In this document: positions 58,204 to 64,000 of the stretch, in pieces | How the letters are laid out: each line of letters begins with the position of its first letter | Position numbering within the stretch: position 1 is the first letter of the stretch | Assembly (NCBI RefSeq): GCF_964340395.1 | Contig: NC_135566.1 | Span: 2,501-66,500 of the forward strand | Reading direction: 5' to 3' | DNA length: 64,000 bases | From: Glandiceps talaboti | Taxonomy: Eukaryota > Hemichordata > Enteropneusta > Spengelidae | Notes under the pieces: generated by a model | What the model saw: the letters and a program-made list of their open reading frames with translations, nothing else | The model's database searches: none | What the model was told of the DNA's origin: nothing | Translations under genes and position numbers: made by a program

Positions 58204-61200
58204 ATGGGGAAAAGACAGCATCAGAAGGATAAGATGTAAGTGTGGTAATAACTTTTGGCGAAATAAATCAACGACAATCATCGTTTGTTTATCACGTCGT
58301 CGTACTAGTACTCTTTGGAACCAGGCAACAACTTGCTAAAGTTAGTTTTGATCATGTCACTATAGGAAATGATAGAATCAAAATAGTTGATAATATTCGT
58401 AACCTTGGCGGTTGGTTGGATTCTAAGTTATCCATGGATCATCATGTAAACCAAGTGTCTAAACGGGTCAATCACAATTTGTACAATTTACGTCGAATAC
58501 GTAAATATCTCAATCAAAGTGCAACTGAAATATTAGTTCACTCACTGATCAGCTCCCACCTGGATTACGCAAATGTAATGTTGTATGGTATGCCAGCGTA
58601 CTTATTTGACAAACTACAACGTCTACAGAATAGAGCAGTACGCGTTATTAAAGGCTTGAGGAAATTTGATAGCGTATCCCAATCACTAATTGAGTTGCAT
58701 TGGCTTCCTGTTAAGGCGAGAGTGGAATTCAAAATCATTTTGCTTGTTTATAAAGCTCTGAACGGCAAGGCTCCTGTGTACATTGCAGATATGCTTGAGG
58801 GGGTTTGCAACTCCAATTATAACCTAAGAACAAATAACAGTCACAATCTCGTAGTTCCACGGTCTTATAATAAATTAAATGATAGGGCTTTTGCCGTATG
58901 TGGTCCGAGACTATGGAATTCCATTCCACAAGAGTTGAAATGTTTAGATGAAATGGAACAATTTAAAAGAGGGTTGAAGACATACCTCTTTAAAGTTTCT
59001 TACAACTTGTAACTGTTGATTTTAGCCATGTTTCTGTTTTAAACACTTTTAGGAATGGTTTTAATATGCTATTGATGTGTATTATTATTACTATTATTTT
59101 TTTTTTTTTTTTACAGTATTTCTTAAATGTCTCTTTTAACTTATCAAATTTCTCTTTTAACTTATTGTGCAGCGCTTTTGAATATTTTCTTTTAAATAGA
59201 GGAAGCGCTTTAGAAATGAAATAAATGTTAAAATGTTACTAGTAGTCCTGCTTGCTTACGGAGTAATCCGGGACTCGATTCTGACAATTGCCCCTACTAT
59301 TTAGGTGTTTTAAAGTCAAGCAAGTCAGTAATATAGACTCGTGCACCGCCTGTAAGCAGGGCTACTGTACTAGTACCTGGGGTCACTCACAGGCACTTGT
59401 TTCTCGAGATTTGTATCAGAATGTTTCTATTTAATATTAGAATACAATTAAATGTCGATAATATTGACGTGTTTAGCCATGGATGTATTAGCCAACTGTG
59501 TATGAAAGGTGTAAAAAAATACACTTGTTTCTATGATAGCGAAAGTCCACTCACCGCGGTCTTTATCTCACTTACAATTGTAATTGTTAGTGTAGTTGGG
59601 TTTTATTGATTTAATAATGTGGTGTACATATACATCATAATGCTTTGACACTCGGTGTTTGTTAATGTTTTGATCATTGAATATTTTATCCAAATACTTG
59701 GGCAACAACAAATAGTGATTTAGCTTTACAGTAGTTTATACCTCATTTGCAATGGAGTGAAAATTCTTAGCTTTCTTGATAGATACATGTACATGTATGT
59801 ACCAAACGAAGATATATTTGCTCTTTTTATAATTTTGAATATGAATTAACAAACTAAAATCAAGATGTGTATGTCAATAGCCATATGTTGAGCGAGAAAG
59901 CTACTGGCATTCAAGTGACAGTAATGTCTTTGTTTAAGTACTACAGCCTACAGATATCAAAATAGTTTTAAATGATGGTTGACATTAACTTGCCTTCTGT
60001 CTTTTCAACAGGTACATCACATACAGTGAATGGACAACACAGTATGGTGGAAAACAAGCAGGTGAATAATCTTTAGTGTATAGCATATAAAATGTGATGT
60101 ATGCAATTGCATGTACATTTTTGTACATTTTTGACACCAGGTCCATCGAAACGCGAACTTCTCTCCCTGACCGGTACTCTCAGCTTCGCCTGTAAATGCA
60201 TACCTGTCGGTCGCATACTCCTATGCCACATGATCGACCTCAGCACAACCACAAAACACTAACAGCCAACATCATACTCAATGCTAACTTCGCAGTGATG
60301 TCCAGTGGTGGTGTGATTTCTTCCCAACCGGGATGGGTCTGCCTCCATGCTTCAGTCTTCCTGGACTTCTGCTCCCGACATAGACCTCACCACCGATGCG
60401 TCTTCTACCCTAGGATGTGAGGAATACTATGCAAGCCACTGGTTCTCCTACCCATGGCCCCAACACTTGCCAATGACACTAACACTAACTAATGAATACA
60501 ATGGAAAGAACTACTTCCAATTTCTATAGCATGCTTAATTTGGGGCATTTATTTAATGTTTAAGTGTAATGTTTCATTGTGACAATGAAGCAGTTGTAAA
60601 AAAAAACTCAAAAAAATCAAAAAAACAGTTCTGCGCCTGCTAGCCTCGCAGTGTACCCATGACAGGATTTCTACTGCACTACGCACACAAGAGAACATCT
60701 GATGTAACCCAGGGAATCAAATACGTGACATACATGTATGGGACTTCACTAAGCCGCGTGACTTAGACAATCACTCCTAAGGACACCAAGTTAACGAATA
60801 GACCATTATTTAACGTTGCATGATTGGCACCCTGATTACTATAATTAACTACATTGCCTAAGACTCTTTCAGGCGTGCCACACAACCTTGACCTAGGTAA
60901 GCAAGGACTAAAGGCCGGGACACTATGGCCAACTGCGCGGACCATTATATCTTTCCCCTGTTTATTTATGCACAATTGAGTAATCGCAACTATAGAATAA
61001 CTATGCATGCCCCAACTGTCATATCAGCCAACACCACACTAACCTTAACAAATTAATTTGGTGGCTGAATATGAATGTAAGTCTCGCTGGAGAGAACAGT
61101 GCTCGATGCAAATATTAGTAGCAGAGCATTATAGACTTAATTCAAAAGAATAAGAATGTAACAAGTCATTACTCAGAATTTCACGCTTCAAGCGATCACC

Positions 61201-64000
61201 AGACGACTAATTGAAATTGGGATTGTGCTTCAAAAATGCACTGTACCATAATTCAAAGCCCTTTTCTCACTAATTTAATCTTGGACTGACTAGTGTAAAT
61301 ATGTGTTCTGGCCAAGTAATGCTAAATTCTAATTTAATCTTGGACTGACTAGTGTAAATATGTGTTCTCGCCAAGTACTGTTAAATTCTAATTTAATGTT
61401 GAACTGATTAGTGTAAATATGTGTTCTGGCCAAGTAATGCTAAATTATAGGTTATTCAAGACTCATTCATGATTTGATTCTTTTTAACAGGTTCTGATAT
61501 TGGTGAAAAAGCTGCTTTCAGAAGATTACCCTTTGACCATTGTAGGTGAGTGAATCTTATTCAGTAATATGCCTTGTTCAAAGTGAAAGTTCAACATTAT
61601 TTTTAGTTTTGTCAATGATATATTATTATATTAATTGATATTCATATTTAAAGTGCAACAATGCCACAAACTTAATCATGATACAGTACATGTACACTGT
61701 ACATAATTAAAAGCTAGAATGTACTTCTTGCCTATTTTATGTTTACTTGTTTTTATGTTATTGTTGTATCATATATGTATGAGTGTGTTTGTATGTAAGC
61801 ATGCATGCTGAATTATAATTGGAGTTATTATTCTTTGATTATTAGTTTTACAAAATCTCAGACAACTTGCTAAGAAGTTATAACACAGTTAGATGTAATG
61901 CTTTTGTGTAATACTTTCGATTTCTTGGTTTACCCCTTTCACCCAGTCTTTCACTGCAGCCATTTGAACATCCATACTGCACAGCTGATGGTACCTTATT
62001 TGATCTTACAAATATCATTCCTTATCTGAAGCAATATGGAACCAGTCCCATCACTGGAGAGGTATGCCAACTTATGTGTAAGAATAATACAAGTCAAACA
62101 ATAAACCACACAGTTACAAAAATGATTATGTGTATTCCTTTAAAAGCACCAGCATTCTTGATATTTTACTTTTGATATACAATAGGTAACTACTGGGATG
62201 TTCTCATATGAGGGCTTAAGCACTGGTAAATGTAACTACCGTTGTTGACTTTTCTGGTTCCAATGTACATTACATTGATGGATGTAGCTTCTAGGGTTAC
62301 CTGTTGGCTGATTTTGACTCTATCACATTTGAAATAACATTTACAGCATTATACTCATGTTGAATTGTCAGTTTTGTACAACCATAATCTCCATAACAAA
62401 GCCATGAAATAATTTATAAAGTTTGGTGTGTGTATTGTAGCATGTCACTACATAACCATAAATTTTCATAAACTGGCAACTTATTGACCTTTTAGAAAGC
62501 TCCTTTATACCTCCATTAAAGTTAAATGTACCTCTTTTGTTTTGGACTTACACATACTCACCAGGCAGACACAACCATCTCCAAAAATGTAAGCCTACAG
62601 AACAATAATTCACTATTAAGCCTGATGTAGCATGCCCCAATATGCCATATTATGATTATCAGAGATATAAAAGATTTCATGGTTTTGCCACTAGGAGTGC
62701 TGTTCACAAGCTGTTTTGGAATCAGAAGTGAGGGCCAGAATAATTGGTATTGTAATGTAACGATAGTTCCTATACAGTATTGTTACAATTTATACCTTCA
62801 CTCACATTAGAAACCACAGTTGGCATCCAGACTAACGTAACGACAGCAGAGACGAAGTTGCCACTCATTTTCTTGTTGCTCTCACTACTATTTTATTAGC
62901 AACTACTAGTGATGCTGAATCACTGACTGCTGCAATTTACTTTTTCAGGAGTGTGTTTGCCATGATACAATCAGTGGCCATGACTAAATTTTAGTCAACA
63001 CTTTTCCAAATCTGGGGCACCGTCTTTTGCAATCCTTGGTGTGAAATGGCTGGAAATTCCAAAACCAGAATATCGTGTACTATGTGGGGCATGCTAGTAT
63101 TGCCAGATATATTGATAAACAAATGCACATAATATTGAAAATACTCAAGCATATACAAATACAGTTTGTCTTGCCTATCATCTTTGCTAACTATTGTTCA
63201 AACACATAATTACCAATTCTGTTTACACAGCCAATGGAGCCAAAAGCTTTGATCAAGTTGAACTTTTTCAAGAATGCAGAAGGTGAGTGATATGTCAACT
63301 CACTCTAATGCATGCCCGTGAGGCTTCTGTTCAGATTAATTTGTGATAGCCAGGACAATAATATTTTTTCACCTTTAAAAAACTGCTAGTAATTAAAACT
63401 CTAATGTGATTATTAAACTTATTATCATGATATTGAATGTATACTATTTTCCAAGGTGTAGTTCTTCACTCAAAGAAAATATCCAAATTGTTCTTCAGTA
63501 TATTACATTATTTGATTACATAATATATTACAACCTTGTACATTTATTTCTCTGTTTTGTAGATTTGCATACCTCACTACATAAAGTAATTCAAAGTCAC
63601 CTTGTTTTATTGGTCCCAATCATATTATGTACATGTTCATGCACATGTATAGTACACATTTTCAATGAAACAATCATTCAACAACATTGAGATTTGTATG
63701 GCATTTTCACATGTTAAAGCTAGACAAATTAACATAAAATGTTTTCATACTCATGTATAGTTTGTTGCTTTACAGGAAAATACCATTGTCCTGTCACATA
63801 CAAAGTCTTTACCAACAATACACACCTTGTAACCATCAAGCAAAGTGGTAATGTGTACGCCAATGATGTAAGTCCATTTCTTTGGTCATCTCATTAATTA
63901 GTTTTTCACAACTTAAATAACAAATTTGCAGACTGTTGATATTTGAATCATGTCTAGTCACAGATGTTGGAGCAGGCTCATTCTATCAGGTGTAGCTCAC
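58204..64000 (+). CDS. PPIL2: PPIL2, U-box cyclophilin (5' part, six exons; runs off the window)
   Basis: Nuclear peptidyl-prolyl isomerase-like protein 2 (CYC4/Cyp60 family), with an N-terminal U-box (E3 ligase, spliceosome-associated) and a C-terminal cyclophilin domain. Exons here: 58204-58235, 60012-60061, 61491-61545, 61947-62061, 63231-63282 and 63776-63867. They are all in phase and give the first 132 residues. The start MGKRQHQKDKM is the signature N-terminus of the family. Then come YITYSEW, FRRLPFDHC, LSLQPFEHPYC...FDLTNIIPYL (U-box), IKLNFFKNAEGKYHCPVTYK and FTNNTHLVTIKQSGNVYAND. The cyclophilin domain lies beyond the right edge. Intron 1 holds a LINE fragment, intron 2 a fossil DIRS-like fragment. 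Confidence 0.97.
58310..59235 (+). mobile_element. 5'-truncated CR1/L2-like LINE in PPIL2 intron 1
   Basis: An open frame of about 230 codons (to 59012) covers the C-terminal part of a LINE reverse transcriptase: NIRNLGGWLDSKLSM, ILVHSLISSHLDYANVMLYG, LQNRAVRVI, LHWLPV, FKIILLVYKALNG and PRLWNSIP. These are typical of CR1/L2/jockey elements. The frame runs to its natural stop without interruption, suggesting a fairly young insertion. The catalytic motifs and endonuclease are absent (5' truncation), so it cannot move by itself. The tail has GAAGCGCTTTAGAAATGAAA. It begins about 75 bp after the PPIL2 exon 1 donor. The upstream codons of the frame are host intron. Confidence 0.85.
59236..59382. 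repeat. Short inverted-repeat element
   Basis: TAGTAGTCCTGCTTGCTTAC near 59238 pairs with CTGTAAGCAGGGCTACTGTA near 59349-59368 in reverse complement. About 90 bp lies between. It lies directly after the LINE tail. Confidence 0.5.
60140..60780 (+). mobile_element. Fossil DIRS-like (tyrosine-recombinase) retroelement fragment
   Basis: Translated pieces contain KRELLSLTGTLSFACK...PVGRILL.HMIDLST, DIDLTTDAS and HWFSYPW. These are motifs of the reverse transcriptase/RNase H region of DIRS-like elements. Only this region is represented; no recombinase or terminal repeats were recognised. It is clearly broken, with several interruptions, and looks old. Located in PPIL2 intron 2. Confidence 0.65.
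61271..61447. repeat. 59-bp tandem repeat, three units
   Basis: Units contain TAATTTAATCTTGGACTGAC and TAGTGTAAATATGTGTTCTG; the third is slightly diverged. It lies 44 bp before PPIL2 exon 3. Confidence 0.95.
62628..62800 (+). repeat. Dispersed repeat family D, copy 3
   Basis: ATGCCATATTATGATTATCA, TTTTGCCACTAGGAGTGCTG and AGTTCCTATACAGTATT match the copy at 44284-44590 in order. Located in PPIL2 intron 4. Confidence 0.6.

Noticed and set aside
58242-58310. N-terminal extension of the LINE frame
   Set aside because: These codons are PPIL2 intron 1 sequence directly after its splice donor, merely in frame with the LINE fragment.

Overview
The window is AT-rich animal nuclear DNA. Genes are split by canonical GT-AG introns, and the non-coding sequence is crowded with satellites, minisatellites, SINE/LINE copies and many inverted-repeat DNA elements. 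The genes recognised (RFC2, CENPQ, PPIL2, an intronless class A GPCR) plus abundant acatgtacatgt-type runs suggest a marine invertebrate, perhaps an invertebrate deuterostome. The species cannot be fixed from this sequence.

Layout. 1-4132: three near-identical 1394-bp satellite units. They run into about 105 bp of interstitial CCCTAA repeats, which abut a fossil Ty3/Gypsy pol fragment (4239-4641). 4642-6990: dispersed repeats only. 6995-28826 (minus): a complete RFC2 gene, nine coding exons, 350 aa, with a 13.4-kb first intron. That intron holds a 52-bp minisatellite, a truncated hAT transposon, a nested opposite-strand GPCR gene (23262-24185) and two terminal-inverted-repeat elements. 28827-29135: compact bidirectional promoter with inverted CCAAT boxes, an E2F-like site and a CDE/CHR-like site. 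29040-45316 (plus): CENPQ, a non-coding first exon plus nine coding exons, 324 aa. Its introns carry a SINE, foldback elements, a hAT relic and two large minisatellites. 45317-55180: gene-poor, with several small elements. 55181-57696 (minus): an unrecognised type I membrane protein, 436 aa in three exons. 58204 to the right edge (plus): first six exons of PPIL2, with a CR1/L2-like LINE in intron 1 and a fossil DIRS-like fragment in intron 2.

How the genes relate. RFC2 (clamp loader, S phase) and CENPQ (inner kinetochore) share a head-to-head promoter that has cell-cycle motifs, so co-expression in dividing cells is a reasonable inference. PPIL2 (nuclear U-box cyclophilin) and the membrane-protein gene form a second head-to-head pair about 0.5 kb apart. 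No RNA gene, CRISPR array or prokaryotic feature was seen. The most striking non-genic signals are the CDE/CHR promoter, a 29-nt copy of a CENPQ splice-donor region inside a downstream TTA-flanked MITE, degenerate repeats of the CENPQ C-terminal coding sequence in its 3' flank, an 818-bp foldback element with 9-bp target duplications, and the satellite/telomere-repeat/Gypsy junction.
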